From NCBI RefSeq assembly GCF_017312485.1, contig NZ_BMBA01000012.1:1-64000 (forward strand): DNA of 64,000 nt. Reading direction: 5' to 3'. Source of the DNA: Clostridium zeae (GTDB lineage: Bacteria > Bacillota > Clostridia > Clostridiales > Clostridiaceae). The first letter of the stretch is position 1, and each line of letters begins with the position of its first letter. Made by a program: the position numbers and the translations under genes. The notes beneath the pieces are model-generated. The model had not been told where the DNA came from. It worked only from the letters and a program-made list of their open reading frames with translations, and made no database searches. Positions 36,813-46,584 of the stretch are shown here, in pieces.

Positions 36813-38195
36813 TTATTCTCTTTTAGTACCCACACGTCTTACCCCATCTTTTTTAACATAGGTATCATAAGCTACAGCTTCCCTTGCTACTTCCTTCCCA
36901 TTTTCATAAGTAACCAGATAAGATCTGACCTTATAACCGTCAATGGGCTTTTCATCCATTACTACTTGACCCTCTGGCAGACTTGGATCATTTACTTCAG
37001 TAACCTTAGCTGTGGTTACAGTAGGTGCATCTGATACCAAGTCGTATCTCTTTCCACCCAATCCAGCTTTATTACCATATATATTAAAACTTACAGTTCT
37101 TCCACTTATCACAGCTTCTATATAAATAGGAAAATCATACGTGTTTTTGAACTTATAATCTAGATATCCCCAAGTCACTGTGGCATCAAGCCCAAGAGGT
37201 GAATAAGTCGCTTTAAAAGAATGATTGTGCCTCTCCACTGCTTTAAGATTAGCCCTCATTGCAGCCCTATACAGGGTTGTAGATACTTGACATATGCCAC
37301 CTCCTACGTCATCAACTACTTCATTGTTTTTATAAATCGGCGCCTCCCTGTAACCCTTTTCGTAAGTCCTTTCACCTAATGTTGCATTATAACTAAAAGT
37401 ATCTCCTGGCATAACTATTTTTCCATTGCAAGCCTTTGCAGCTATTGCTATATTATTAGCTCTAGCTTCTGTTGAGGTCGAATAGTCTGTTGAAAAGGAA
37501 GACAAAACACCATCTATTTTGGACAGCTGCTCTTTATTAATTTTGGCATTAGCTACTTGTATCTCACCATCAACCACTATATCCTTATTCCAAGATCCAG
37601 TTAATGCTTCTTTCAAATTTTTATCTAGTAATTCTTTATTTAAAACAACTCCAGCTTGATCTTCATTTATTTTTATTGCCTTATTTATTATATTAATTGA
37701 AGCATCTTTAGGTTTTCTATCAATCTTAGAAGCAATATTTTTCTCAAATTTATTTAATTCTTCACTATCATACTTAAAATTCATATTTATATTAGTTACT
37801 GTATAGCTTTTTATCAACTTTTTCTTAGCAAGAAGCCTTTTATCTTTTCCATATTTAATAGCTTCGTTCACAGCAGCTTCTATATCGTACTGTGGGTTTA
37901 TTGTTTTATAGTCTAATTGAAATTTCTTGTCCTGAACTTTTACAATTATTTTTTTATCATCCGTAAACTTTCTCAGTTCATCATTTAATAACTGCACCGC
38001 TTCTGCCTTTGATTTTCCTGATAAATCAATTCCTTCTATTCTTACTCCACTATATACTTTACTATCCCATTGCTTTACGTAATTCTCTATCGAATACCAA
38101 TATGTAATAGCTGAGGCTACGACAACAATTACACCTGTAGCAGCAGCAACTACTAAGGACTTCCTACTACTATTTTTTTTAGCTCTGCTTAGCAT
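36813..38195 (-). CDS. VanW family protein with PG-binding and G5 domains
   Basis: A membrane-anchored extracytoplasmic protein of 460 aa. One N-terminal helix (residues ~15-35) follows a basic cytoplasmic stretch. A putative peptidoglycan-binding region (PG_binding_4 type) spans ~60-190. The VanW domain follows (AKACNGKIVMPGDTFSYNAT, then VVDDVGGGICQVSTTLYRAA), and a G5 domain ends the protein (DEKPIDGYKVRSYLVTYENG). The role in the cell envelope is not defined; VanW is named from vancomycin clusters but is not itself a proven resistance factor. The GTG at 38222 precedes GGAGG, so the ATG at 38195 is used. Confidence 0.88.
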   Translation of the reverse strand: MLSRAKKNSSRKSLVVAAATGVIVVVASAITYWYSIENYVKQWDSKVYSGVRIEGIDLSGKSKAEAVQLLNDELRKFTDDKKIIVKVQDKKFQLDYKTINPQYDIEAAVNEAIKYGKDKRLLAKKKLIKSYTVTNINMNFKYDSEELNKFEKNIASKIDRKPKDASINIINKAIKINEDQAGVVLNKELLDKNLKEALTGSWNKDIVVDGEIQVANAKINKEQLSKIDGVLSSFSTDYSTSTEARANNIAIAAKACNGKIVMPGDTFSYNATLGERTYEKGYREAPIYKNNEVVDDVGGGICQVSTTLYRAAMRANLKAVERHNHSFKATYSPLGLDATVTWGYLDYKFKNTYDFPIYIEAVISGRTVSFNIYGNKAGLGGKRYDLVSDAPTVTTAKVTEVNDPSLPEGQVVMDEKPIDGYKVRSYLVTYENGKEVAREAVAYDTYVKKDGVRRVGTKRE

Positions 38196-38257
38196 ATAAT
38201 TTTCCTCCGTTGGTTCGGCCACAAGGTTTCAAATTAAATCATTATGCTCGATATATA

Positions 38258-38352
38258 GATGAACCACTTCCTAATTTAGCTTATATTTTCAAACTCTCCT
38301 CTCAGAACCTAGATGAGCTTTGAAAATAGATTTCGGATTGAAGTATTTCATC
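38258..38352 (+). repeat. dispersed dyad repeat, copy F
   Basis: GATGAACCACTTC at the left, TTTCAAACTCTCCTCTCAGA and GAGCTTTGAAAATAGATTTC in the interior, and GAAGTATTTCATC at the right. Same direction as copy A. It lies 60 bp before the VanW start codon, in its leader. Confidence 0.8.
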
Positions 38353-38482
38353 TTTAGGAACCTTTTAAGACTTTTTTACGAAACACAAACTTCTTTTGAA
38401 ACAATATTACCTGTATGTAATATTATTACAGAACTTAAGAGAAAAATATTCCTTAAAGGTAGATTTATAATTTGACACTTAC

Positions 38483-38911
38483 TTAAATCTTCCCCCTATT
38501 GTTAAATATATCTTTTATAAAATCATTATATTGAGGTTGTGATATCATATAGCTTTTTTCTCCACAAAAAAGCAAATATCCATTCCTGTAAGGATACATA
38601 CTGAAACAACTTTTTGACTTTAAATATATATCTAACGAATTTGTAACACCTTTAGGATCGGGCCCATTGTACTGTTGAACATTGTCTCCAGAAGTATTTA
38701 ATAAACCTATTAAGGTTTGCACTTCATCTTTAGACAAAACTCTTGCCGATATATCAGTATAAGAAACTTCAACCCTATCTATCTTATCTTCAGTAAGATT
38801 TTTTACCTTATAAAAATCGTATTCTTTTTCCTTGGTTCCGCAACTTACCAACCCAAAACACATAATTAATAATATAATTCCACAAATAATTTTAACATTT
38901 ATTTTTTTCAA
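38483..38911 (-). CDS. small lipoprotein, unknown function
   Basis: A 142-aa protein with a lipoprotein signal peptide: basic start MKKINVK, a hydrophobic stretch IICGIILLIMCFG and lipobox LVSC. The mature part is hydrophilic with no recognised fold. The longer ATG frame from 38941 would add ten residues with two cysteines. The TTG at 38911, preceded by GTGGTGATT, gives a normal signal peptide and is preferred. No operon partner is evident. Confidence 0.65.
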   Translation of the reverse strand: MKKINVKIICGIILLIMCFGLVSCGTKEKEYDFYKVKNLTEDKIDRVEVSYTDISARVLSKDEVQTLIGLLNTSGDNVQQYNGPDPKGVTNSLDIYLKSKSCFSMYPYRNGYLLFCGEKSYMISQPQYNDFIKDIFNNRGKI

Positions 38912-39116
38912 TTTATAATCACCACACAAATAACACTTCAAATATAATACGAAAGAAAAAAAATATAGTTACACAAATTTATAATATTTATAAATAATTT
39001 TATATATTGAAAATATAGTAATATTTACTTGAGTGATAATAATTATGAAAATTATTTTAAGAACACCAAATCCCCTCAACCAAAGGCCAATTTCAATAGC
39101 ACTTCCTAACCTTAAA

Positions 39117-39434
39117 TCAAAACACCAAATCAAATATTATTATAAGAGTTAGAAGAGCAAGTACAAATATAGCAGAATTTTTTCCAGCCTTTGCCCCCAT
39201 ATGATCTTCATATTTATCTCCGATAAAATATGCTATTACCACCATGGCCAAAGCATAGAATAGAGTATAATGAATTCCTACATGACCGCCAGACCAAGCC
39301 TTGAGACCAAAGGAATCTAATATAAGATCTCCAAGGACTATATTATTACCAAAACTAAAAGATAGAATAAGAGCTAATACTAACATGAGTGGAGAACACG
39401 TTCCTATACCTACCTTTTTCCTTACTTTATCCAA
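39117..39434 (-). CDS. small three-span membrane protein, unknown function
   Basis: A protein of about 105 aa with three hydrophobic segments (roughly residues 15-32, 55-70 and 85-103). The start could be the GTG at 39443 or the TTG at 39434. The latter leaves room for the GGGTGA ribosome binding site and is used here. No family recognised. It is flanked by AT-rich spacers. Confidence 0.55.
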   Translation of the reverse strand: MDKVRKKVGIGTCSPLMLVLALILSFSFGNNIVLGDLILDSFGLKAWSGGHVGIHYTLFYALAMVVIAYFIGDKYEDHMGAKAGKNSAIFVLALLTLIIIFDLVF

Positions 39435-39443
39435 GCTACTCAC

Positions 39444-39820
39444 CCGCTTCTATTAAGGTATTTTAACTTTGTAAACTAGATTTATCTCTAAATGATTTAT
39501 TGGTTATATTATCTTCCAAAATGGATTTAATATGCTATTAATTACAAATACTATCACATTAATACTGGCATCTATAATATTATAGAATATTTGGTATAAT
39601 ATTACAATTATTTCCATGTTATTATTAGTAGAAATTTGTTTATATGAGATCAATTCATTAAAAATAACCGAATAATTTTTGTTTATGCCTGTTACGCATC
39701 CTTTTAAAAAGGTATAATTTAAATATAATTTCCCAAAAAAAAATCATTATTAAACTTTATCAAAAATGTATAACTATATATCATAATCTTTGATAAAAAG
39801 TCTAATAATGACTTACTTTT
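39444..39820. other. AT-rich intergenic region, nothing recognised
   Basis: A 377-bp spacer. No ORF with a ribosome binding site, no terminator with a T-run and no known riboswitch core was seen. A short palindrome TCCTTTTAAAAAGG-like sequence lies near 39702-39715. Confidence 0.5.
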
Positions 39821-40159
39821 CTAATCCCAATTTTCCCACACCTTAGGCTCATAACCGACAGTTGCAAGTTTTCCATTTCTCACAATCGGAGTCTTATACA
39901 GTTTAGGGTTGTTTAGAAGTATTTCTTCTTTTACGCTATTATTAATGATACGGTGTAAATTTAAGCTTTCATAATCTTTACATTCTTTGTTTATTAGATT
40001 ACTTAGACCCACAGCATTTCTTACTGTTTCCAACTCTCTCTTGCCTAATCCTACCATGTTTAAATCAATAAATTGGTACTTTATCTTTCTTTCTTTAAAA
40101 TATCTTTCTGCTTTCTTAGTATCAAAGCACTTTTTCACTCCGTATATTTGAATATTCAT
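39821..40159 (-). CDS. ArsC/Spx-family thioredoxin-fold protein
   Basis: A 112-aa member of the arsenate reductase-like family. The N-terminal QIYGVKKCFDTKKAERYF carries a single cysteine in the C-x-T-x-x-K-A context, and the cis-proline motif YKTPIVRNGK is in the C-terminal half. Spx proteins have CxxC or CxxS and act on RNA polymerase; with K-C-F-D-T this is more like YffB/ArsC-type proteins of unknown substrate. No ars genes are nearby. The GTG at 40165 is too close to AGGAG, so the ATG at 40159 is chosen. Confidence 0.8.
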   Translation of the reverse strand: MNIQIYGVKKCFDTKKAERYFKERKIKYQFIDLNMVGLGKRELETVRNAVGLSNLINKECKDYESLNLHRIINNSVKEEILLNNPKLYKTPIVRNGKLATVGYEPKVWENWD

Positions 40160-40191
40160 ATTCACTTCTCCTGATTAACTTCATACTATGA

Positions 40192-40686
40192 TTAAGATTC
40201 ATTTATTCTGCCACAAATAGTTTCTTGAATCTCATCATCTATTTTGCTTATATTTCTTATCTTATAGCTATCTTTATTTCTTGTATATTTAATATTTACT
40301 ATATATTCTTCTTGTACACCATTTTTATTTACAACTAATTTTACCGTTCCATATGGATAATCTACATTATCTATCTTAACTTCTTTACATCTTTCTATCC
40401 TTATTCCTTTAGCCCTTTGCTGCTTAAGCTTTCTAATCCAGTTACCTCTTTTATTGTCTTCATTTAAAATAACACTATTTTCCTTATCTATTCCATCGTA
40501 GTCTACAAAAACAAAAGCATCTTCATATTTTTCTTCAATTATATTATTAAAGAACTGTTCCGTTTTATATTTTAGCGTTTCTTTTTCACTGCTCTTTACT
40601 ATCGGGTATCCAACAGCAAATACAGCTATTAATATCAATACACTTACTATTTTTTTGTTATCTCTGAGCCTCTTGTAAAGGTTCAT
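40192..40686 (-). CDS. membrane-anchored NTF2-like (DUF4878-type) protein
   Basis: A 164-aa protein with one N-terminal helix (about residues 14-30) and an extracytoplasmic domain. The stretch KTEQFFNNIIEEKYEDAFVF, followed by an alternating beta-rich part, resembles NTF2-like lipoprotein domains. The resemblance is by pattern only. AGGAGAG precedes the ATG. It lies 32 bp upstream of the ArsC-like gene and is probably co-transcribed with it. Confidence 0.6.
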   Translation of the reverse strand: MNLYKRLRDNKKIVSVLILIAVFAVGYPIVKSSEKETLKYKTEQFFNNIIEEKYEDAFVFVDYDGIDKENSVILNEDNKRGNWIRKLKQQRAKGIRIERCKEVKIDNVDYPYGTVKLVVNKNGVQEEYIVNIKYTRNKDSYKIRNISKIDDEIQETICGRINES

Positions 40687-40720
40687 ATAAATCTCTCCTA
40701 AGGTTTATTTTATATATACA

Positions 40721-40815
40721 TATGAACCACTTCATAATTAAACTTATACTTTCAAATTCTCCTCTCAGAACCCAGATGAGTTTTAAAAATAGATTTCGGA
40801 TTGAAGTGTTTCATC
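40721..40815 (+). repeat. dispersed dyad repeat, copy G
   Basis: TATGAACCACTTCAT at the left, TTTCAAATTCTCCTCTCAGA and GAGTTTTAAAAATAGATTTC inside, GAAGTGTTTCATC at the right. Very close to copy F. It lies 35 bp before the start codon at 40686, in the leader of that gene. Confidence 0.8.
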
Positions 40816-40927
40816 TTTAATTATAGTACGCAGAGTTTTTTACAAATATAGTTAATACTAATATTTCATATTAAACAATTATTGTCAATATATATAATTT
40901 TTTTATCAATTTTTAGTGATTTTACAG

Positions 40928-40973
40928 AAAAATGAATCTCCAGAATATATTTTGAATTCTGGAGATTCATTTT
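40928..40973 (-). terminator. terminator of the threonine operon
   Basis: AAAATGAATCTCCAGAAT pairs with ATTCTGGAGATTCATTTT; T-run on the minus strand, just after the hom stop. Confidence 0.9.
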
Positions 40974-40983
40974 AGATAATATT

Positions 40984-42279
40984 TTATTTTAGTCCGAGTT
41001 TCTCTATTCTTATTACATTTTCAACTTTTTTAATTATATCCAAATCATTAATCTTTTCTAAAGATTTATTTATTCTTCCCTCTAAAGTATCATGAGTTAC
41101 AATAACTATAGAAACAAGTCCCTTATCTTCTCTTCTAGCTTTTTGTATAAACGAAGCTATACTCACTTGCTCTTGCCCGAATATAGTAGCTATCTCACCT
41201 AATACACCGGGCATATCTTTTACTGTTATTCTTAGATAATACTTCGCACCTATATTATCCATAGGAGCTATTTCTTTGTCCTCATATCTACTTGTAATTA
41301 TACTTGCTCTATCTCCATCATTTCTTAATACGGATATTATATCTCCAACTACAGCACTTCCTGTTGGAAGCTCTCCTGCCCCTCTTCCATAAAGCATAAG
41401 ATCTCCTACAGCATTTCCTTTTATAAATATAGCATTAAAGGAATCATTGACATTTGCTAGAGGATGTATTGATGGAATCATTGTTGGATGAACTCTAAGC
41501 TCTAACTTACCATCAACCTCTTTTACTATAGCAAGTAACTTAATAACATATCCAAGTTCTTTTGCGTACTCAATATCCTTTGAAGTAATCCTAGTTATTC
41601 CTTCTCTATAGATACTATTTACATCAACATTTGTTTCAAATGCAAGAGTTGTTAATATTGCAAGCTTGTATGCAGCATCATAGCTTTCTATATCTGATGT
41701 TGGGTCTGCTTCTGCATATCCCTTTTCCTGTGCTTCTTTCAAAGCATCCTCAAAATCCATTCCTTCTAATGTCATCTTAGTTAAGATATAATTTGTAGTA
41801 CCGTTTATTATTCCTATAACTTCTTCAATTTTGTTTGCAGTTAGGCTTTCATTGATTCCATGAATTACAGGTATTCCACCAGCTACACTAGCTTCAAAAT
41901 TTACTATAACTTCATTTTTTTCAGCTTCTTCAAATATCTCTTTTCCATTAGTAGCTATAAGTAACTTATTAGCAGTAACTACATGCTTTCTTTCTTTTAT
42001 AGCTCTTAATATATAATCTTTAGCAGGCTGTAACCCACCCATAACTTCAACTATTATCTTAATGCTGTCATCGTTAAAGATTTCCTCAGCATCAGTTGTA
42101 ACAAGCTCTATTGGCACTTCTACATCTCTTGCTTTATTTTTATCTCGAACTAATATCTTTGCAATTTCTATATCATACCCAGCTCTTTTTATAATAGCTT
42201 CTCTATTGGTATTTAATATATTCCAAACGCCTTTACCTACATTACCTAGCCCTAATAATGCAATCCTTACTTTCTCCAT
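40984..42279 (-). CDS. hom: homoserine dehydrogenase
   Basis: Reduces aspartate semialdehyde to homoserine with NAD(P)H. The Rossmann motif is GLGNVGKGVW (residues ~10-19). The family signature GIINGTTNYILTKM and the catalytic block DPTSDIESYDAAYKLAIL are present. An ACT regulatory domain fills the last ~80 residues (YYLRITVKDMPGVLGEIATI), usual for threonine feedback. Its 431 aa are normal. Last gene of thrC-thrB-aspartokinase-hom, 116 bp after the aspartokinase gene. Confidence 0.95.
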   Translation of the reverse strand: MEKVRIALLGLGNVGKGVWNILNTNREAIIKRAGYDIEIAKILVRDKNKARDVEVPIELVTTDAEEIFNDDSIKIIVEVMGGLQPAKDYILRAIKERKHVVTANKLLIATNGKEIFEEAEKNEVIVNFEASVAGGIPVIHGINESLTANKIEEVIGIINGTTNYILTKMTLEGMDFEDALKEAQEKGYAEADPTSDIESYDAAYKLAILTTLAFETNVDVNSIYREGITRITSKDIEYAKELGYVIKLLAIVKEVDGKLELRVHPTMIPSIHPLANVNDSFNAIFIKGNAVGDLMLYGRGAGELPTGSAVVGDIISVLRNDGDRASIITSRYEDKEIAPMDNIGAKYYLRITVKDMPGVLGEIATIFGQEQVSIASFIQKARREDKGLVSIVIVTHDTLEGRINKSLEKINDLDIIKKVENVIRIEKLGLK

Positions 42280-42395
42280 TATAATTCTCCCTTTTCAATG
42301 TATTCTTAAAATATTGACCTGTGGGATTATAAAAGCTATCTAGCCTTATCTACCCCTTAGTAATACCCCAATTGTCTACAACATAAAAACATTAC

Positions 42396-43715
42396 TTATT
42401 TTACAAAAGCACCATAAATAGCTCTATAAGCCTTTTCAAAGTCTCCATTTTCCACACCAATTATTACGTTTATTTCACTAGATCCTTGGTTTATCATTCT
42501 CACATTGACGTCTGCTTGTGAAAGACTTTTAAATATGCTAGTAGCAACACCTTTAGTTCTATTCATACCCTTACCAACGGTAGCTATTAGAGCCATACTA
42601 GGATGAACTTCTACAGTATCTGGATTACACTGTCTTTTTATCTCTTCAAGTATAATATCAAGTTTATCTGCTACCTGACTTTCCTCTATAACTAAAGATA
42701 CAGAATCTATTCCTGAAGGCATGTTTTCAAAGGAAACTCCGTTACTTTCAAGTATTGTTAAAAGCTTTCTACAAAAGCCTTGTTCAAGGTTCATAAGCAT
42801 CTTCTGTATTGCAATTACAACAAAGTCTTTCTTTCCTGCTATACCAGTGATTGTATCTCCATAGGTTTGAACTCTCTGTTCATCAACTATGAAGGTTCCT
42901 TTGTCCGAAGGTTTATTAGTATTTCTTATATTTATAGGTATAGCTACATCTCTAACAGGGAAAATACTCTCCTCATGAAGTACTTTAGCACCCATATAAG
43001 ATAGCTCTCTAAGCTCCTTATAAGTTACGTATTCTATAGACTTTGGATTTTCAACTATATTAGGATCAGCCATTAAGAAACCAGAAACATCAGTCCAGTT
43101 TTCATAAAGCTTAGCACTAGTACATCTCGCTATTATTGCTCCTGTAATATCTGAGCCACCTCTAGAAAAGGTCTTTATTTTTCCATCAGGCGTAGCTCCA
43201 TAAAATCCAGGTATAACAGCTTTTTCTACATTTTTTAGTCTTTCTCTTACAGCTACTTCAGTAGCATTCATATCTAAAGTCCCAAAATGCTTAAACTTTA
43301 TTATCTCTGCTGCATCAACAAATTCATAGTTTAAAAATGCTGCAAGTAATAGTCCATTTAAATATTCTCCTCTACTAGCAGTGTAATCTGCTGAAGCACC
43401 TTCTTCTATCTTTTGCTTTATCTCTTGAAGGTACTTTTCTATATCCATATCAACCTTAAGCTCTAAGGCCAAAGTCTTATATCTATCTTCTATATGCTTA
43501 AATACATCTTCAAAGGATATTTGATTCTTTGCATGTTCGTAGCAAAGATATAATAAATCAGTTATTTTATAATCCTTTTTAAATCTCTTTCCTGGCGCTG
43601 AAGGCACAACAAATTTTCTTTGCGCGTCCTCATTAACAATATTTTTTACTTTATTAAACTGTTCACTGTCCGCCAGCGAACTTCCTCCAAATTTAGCTAC
43701 AACTATATCACTCAT
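42396..43715 (-). CDS. aspartate kinase
   Basis: Phosphorylates aspartate, the first step towards threonine, methionine and lysine. The N-terminal signature KFGGSSLADSEQF and the middle block FSRGGSDITGAIIA are intact, and two ACT domains lie at the C-terminus (after residue ~300). It is a monofunctional 439-aa enzyme, not fused to homoserine dehydrogenase. Its place in a threonine operon suggests a threonine-sensitive isoform. It starts 19 bp after thrB; AGGGGG precedes the ATG. Confidence 0.94.
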   Translation of the reverse strand: MSDIVVAKFGGSSLADSEQFNKVKNIVNEDAQRKFVVPSAPGKRFKKDYKITDLLYLCYEHAKNQISFEDVFKHIEDRYKTLALELKVDMDIEKYLQEIKQKIEEGASADYTASRGEYLNGLLLAAFLNYEFVDAAEIIKFKHFGTLDMNATEVAVRERLKNVEKAVIPGFYGATPDGKIKTFSRGGSDITGAIIARCTSAKLYENWTDVSGFLMADPNIVENPKSIEYVTYKELRELSYMGAKVLHEESIFPVRDVAIPINIRNTNKPSDKGTFIVDEQRVQTYGDTITGIAGKKDFVVIAIQKMLMNLEQGFCRKLLTILESNGVSFENMPSGIDSVSLVIEESQVADKLDIILEEIKRQCNPDTVEVHPSMALIATVGKGMNRTKGVATSIFKSLSQADVNVRMINQGSSEINVIIGVENGDFEKAYRAIYGAFVK

Positions 43716-43733
43716 ACTTTTCCCCCTAATTGT

Positions 43734-44621
43734 TTATAGACTCGAAACTATAGCCCCATCATTATCGATATCCACTTCTAATACCTGCCAGCAGTTTTTA
43801 AGAGTATCTAAATAACCTTTTATATTTGTAGAAAAAGCTTCATCATCTTTTCTTAGCATAACCATGATTGTTGGTCCAGCTCCACTGAGAAATACAGCTA
43901 AAGCATTTTGCTTATTGCATTCATTTTTTATATCATAAAAGTTTTCTATAAGTCCTGCTCTATAATCCTCATGAAGTTTATCTTTGCATGCAACCTTAAG
44001 AAGATCTAAATCACCATTTGATAAAGCAGATATCATAAGAGCTACTCTACCTATATTATAAACGCCTTGCTTATAATCAATACTCTTAGGAAGTACTGCC
44101 CTTGCCTTTTCAGTAGATAATTTAAAATCTGGTACCAATACACAAAGTTTAATGTCTTCTTTTATATTTATTTTGTTATATATAGTCCTATCCTCTTCTG
44201 TTACTGAAACAGTCATCCCACCATATAAAGCAGGCGTTATATTATCAGGATGCCCCTCCATCTCTGCTGATAGTTCTAAAACTTCTTCTTTACTTAAAGG
44301 ACTTCCTGCAAGTTCATTTGCCGCTAATATTCCACCAACTACACAGGCTGCACTACTTCCAAGCCCCCTGGATACTGGTATATCACTTTCAATCTTTATA
44401 CTTAATCCTTTAGGTTTATATTTGATTTTATCAAAACATTTTTTCATAGCTACATATATTAAATTATCTTCATTCTTAAATTCTTCATCACAGCCCTCAA
44501 ATATAAGGCCTTCTTCTATTTCCTCTACAACAAATCTATTATATTTTTTTACCGCTATTCCAAGACAATCAAACCCAGGTCCTATATTTGCACTTGTAGC
44601 TGGAACTCTTACCTCTACCAT
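43734..44621 (-). CDS. thrB: homoserine kinase
   Basis: A GHMP-family kinase of 295 aa that makes O-phosphohomoserine. The ATP loop [20 protein letters not shown] (residues ~85-104), the N-terminal [15 protein letters not shown] and the C-terminal [14 protein letters not shown] are the three GHMP motifs. It follows thrC by 8 bp and is clearly co-transcribed. Confidence 0.95.
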   Translation of the reverse strand: MVEVRVPATSANIGPGFDCLGIAVKKYNRFVVEEIEEGLIFEGCDEEFKNEDNLIYVAMKKCFDKIKYKPKGLSIKIESDIPVSRGLGSSAACVVGGILAANELAGSPLSKEEVLELSAEMEGHPDNITPALYGGMTVSVTEEDRTIYNKINIKEDIKLCVLVPDFKLSTEKARAVLPKSIDYKQGVYNIGRVALMISALSNGDLDLLKVACKDKLHEDYRAGLIENFYDIKNECNKQNALAVFLSGAGPTIMVMLRKDDEAFSTNIKGYLDTLKNCWQVLEVDIDNDGAIVSSL

Positions 44622-44629
44622 ATCATCAC

Positions 44630-46111
44630 CTATAAACCCAAAAATTCTTTAATTACGGTTCTCATATTTTCTTTATTACATGTTGTATTATGAATTACTG
44701 GTTTACTTTCTAAATTCAATATACCTTTAGGTATTTTAATATCGAAATTCTTAGAAAGAGTTTCTACCATTTGAAAGTCTGAAGCTTCTTTCTGTTCAAA
44801 ATTAAGAGCTTCATTAACACTTCTAGGGAATTTAAAAGGACTGGCTGTTGATGCTATCACCGTTACCGCATCATCCTTTGTTTCATTTTTATATTTTTCA
44901 AAAACTTCATAAGCAACAGCAGTATGAGTATCTATTACATATCTTGATGAATCATATACTTTTCTTATTGCATCAACGGTTTCTTCTTCTGTAGCAAAAT
45001 CCCCATAGAACTCTTTAAGCCTAACTTTCATAGCTTCACTTACTTCATATCTTCCTTCAGTCCTTAGTTTACTCATAAGATCTCGTATAACAGCTGAATC
45101 CTTACCGCTTATCTCATATAAAAATCTTTCTAGATTACTAGAGATTAATATATCCATTGAAGGAGAATTAGTAACTAAAAACTCTCTATTTCTATCATAT
45201 ACACCTGTATTTATAAAATCAGTGAGTACCTTGTTCTCATTTGAAGCACAGATGAATCTTTCTATAGGCAGTCCCATACTTTTAGCATAAAAAGCAGCAA
45301 GTATATTGCCAAAATTGCCTGTAGGTACTACAACATTTATTTTTTCTCCAGCCTTAAGCCTTCCTTCTTTTAATAAATTTACGTATGAGTATACATAGTA
45401 AACAACTTGAGGTATTAACCTTCCTATATTTATGGAATTTGCAGAAGATAGCATATATCCTTTATCTTCTAGCTGCTTGTTGAAATCATCATCCCCGAAT
45501 ATATCTTTCACTCCATTTTGAGCATCGTCAAAATTTCCTTCTATACCCACAACAAAGGTGTTGTCTCCTTCTTGGGTTACCATCTGTCTTCTTTGAATCT
45601 CACTTACTCCGTCTTTTGGGTAAAAAACTACTATCTTAGTTCCAGCAACCCTTGCAAAACCTTCAAGTGCAGCCTTACCAGTGTCTCCAGAAGTAGCAGT
45701 AAGAATAACTATATCCTTATCTATCCCTGTTTTGTTTGCTGCTGTCTTCACAAGGTACGGAAGTATACTTAGAGCCATATCTTTAAACGCTAAGGTTTTT
45801 CCATGGAAGAGTTCTAAAAAATATGCTCCTCCAGCATATTTTAATGGTGCTATTGAAGAATCTTCAAACTTTTCATCATAGGCTCCCTCTATGCAAGCTT
45901 TAAGTTCTTCATCAGAAAAATCGTCTAAATATTTCTTTAAGATATAAAATGCTAACTCTTTATAATTCATTTCTTTTAGCTCATCAAAGGATTTCTCTAT
46001 GCTTGGAAAACTTTCTGGAACAAACAATCCTCCATCTTCAGCTATGCCCCTAACTATAGCTTCTGAAGCTTTAACAAAATTTTCTTTTCCCCTTGTACTT
46101 TTATAAAACAC
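44630..46111 (-). CDS. thrC: threonine synthase
   Basis: A pyridoxal-phosphate enzyme converting O-phosphohomoserine to threonine. The cofactor lysine is in [12 protein letters not shown], and [15 protein letters not shown] is the phosphate-binding loop. Length of 493 aa places it in the longer ThrC class. An ATG frame opens at 46165, but GGGGG at about 46125 lies eight bases before a GTG at 46111 that begins MFYKSTRG, the normal ThrC start, so GTG is chosen. First gene of the operon behind the riboswitch. Confidence 0.93.
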   Translation of the reverse strand: MFYKSTRGKENFVKASEAIVRGIAEDGGLFVPESFPSIEKSFDELKEMNYKELAFYILKKYLDDFSDEELKACIEGAYDEKFEDSSIAPLKYAGGAYFLELFHGKTLAFKDMALSILPYLVKTAANKTGIDKDIVILTATSGDTGKAALEGFARVAGTKIVVFYPKDGVSEIQRRQMVTQEGDNTFVVGIEGNFDDAQNGVKDIFGDDDFNKQLEDKGYMLSSANSINIGRLIPQVVYYVYSYVNLLKEGRLKAGEKINVVVPTGNFGNILAAFYAKSMGLPIERFICASNENKVLTDFINTGVYDRNREFLVTNSPSMDILISSNLERFLYEISGKDSAVIRDLMSKLRTEGRYEVSEAMKVRLKEFYGDFATEEETVDAIRKVYDSSRYVIDTHTAVAYEVFEKYKNETKDDAVTVIASTASPFKFPRSVNEALNFEQKEASDFQMVETLSKNFDIKIPKGILNLESKPVIHNTTCNKENMRTVIKEFLGL

Positions 46112-46161
46112 TACTTTAGCCCCCTTTAGGTAATTTAAGTCACTTCTTGTATTATATATAA

Positions 46162-46196
46162 ACAAAAAGAGACTAGTTTTAAACTTAGTCTCTGGA
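46162..46196 (-). terminator. riboswitch-controlled terminator before thrC
   Basis: On the minus strand AGAGACTA pairs with TAGTCTCT, followed by TTTTTG. Its 5' edge TCCAGAG (46196-46190) is complementary to CTCTGGA (46352-46346) in the aptamer, giving a plausible antiterminator pairing. Confidence 0.8.
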
Positions 46197-46267
46197 AATA
46201 CGGCTTTTGATATTCAAAAAACTCAAAAAAAGCTTAATAAGCTAAAAAAAGTTAAACTGAATACAAT

Positions 46268-46396
46268 ATCAAAATCCCCTGTCCTTTTACCTGAGAGTTT
46301 CACCACATCTTTATGGTTTTCCCCTTCGGTGCTCCATTGAGTCTCTCCAGAGGTTCGTCCAATAACGGTTTAATCCCGCTACCTTCATCCGAATCT
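46268..46396 (-). promoter_or_regulatory. glycine riboswitch (gcvT motif) before the threonine operon
   Basis: The minus-strand leader contains, in order, CTCTGGAGAGACTC, GCACCGAAGGGG and AAACTCTCAGGTAAAAGGAC, then AG. These are the three conserved blocks of the glycine aptamer. One full aptamer is seen; the ~40 nt before it (GGTAGCGGGATTAAACCGTT) form only a small hairpin. With the terminator at 46162-46196 the likely logic is glycine-bound = off. Threonine is a glycine precursor through threonine aldolase, so end-product control of the thr operon is sensible. Confidence 0.85.
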
Positions 46397-46410
46397 ATAA
46401 AATTATTGTA

Positions 46411-46440
46411 ATTATATATCAAAATATTCTAACAAGTCAA
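46411..46440 (-). promoter_or_regulatory. threonine operon promoter
   Basis: TTGACT (46440-46435), 18-bp spacer, TATAAT (46416-46411) on the minus strand, just upstream of the riboswitch. Confidence 0.8.
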
Positions 46441-46472
46441 TAAAATAGTCAGAAATATATGAATTTAATAGA

Positions 46473-46544
46473 TATACCATTTTATTAATTGTTTTCAATA
46501 GGATATTTGTAATCGAGGATGGAGGTTATTTATAAAATGGTATA
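46473..46544. repeat. 72-bp inverted-repeat element
   Basis: TATACCATTTTAT (46473-46485) and its reverse complement (46532-46544) enclose 46 bp. The arm resembles the left end of dyad repeat copy B (CACCATTTTGTAATAAAAT), so it might be a distant relative. No T-run, so it is not an obvious terminator. Confidence 0.45.
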
Positions 46545-46584
46545 CCTAACTATAATCTAGTATATGTTTTATTGATAAATATGT

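Noticed and set aside
39821-40159. Arsenate resistance gene
   Set aside because: Only the fold and one cysteine fit; no arsB, arsR or further catalytic cysteines are nearby.
46473-46544. Additional full member of the dyad repeat family
   Set aside because: Only the CCATTTTAT arm is similar; the inner stem and ACCACTTC ends are missing.
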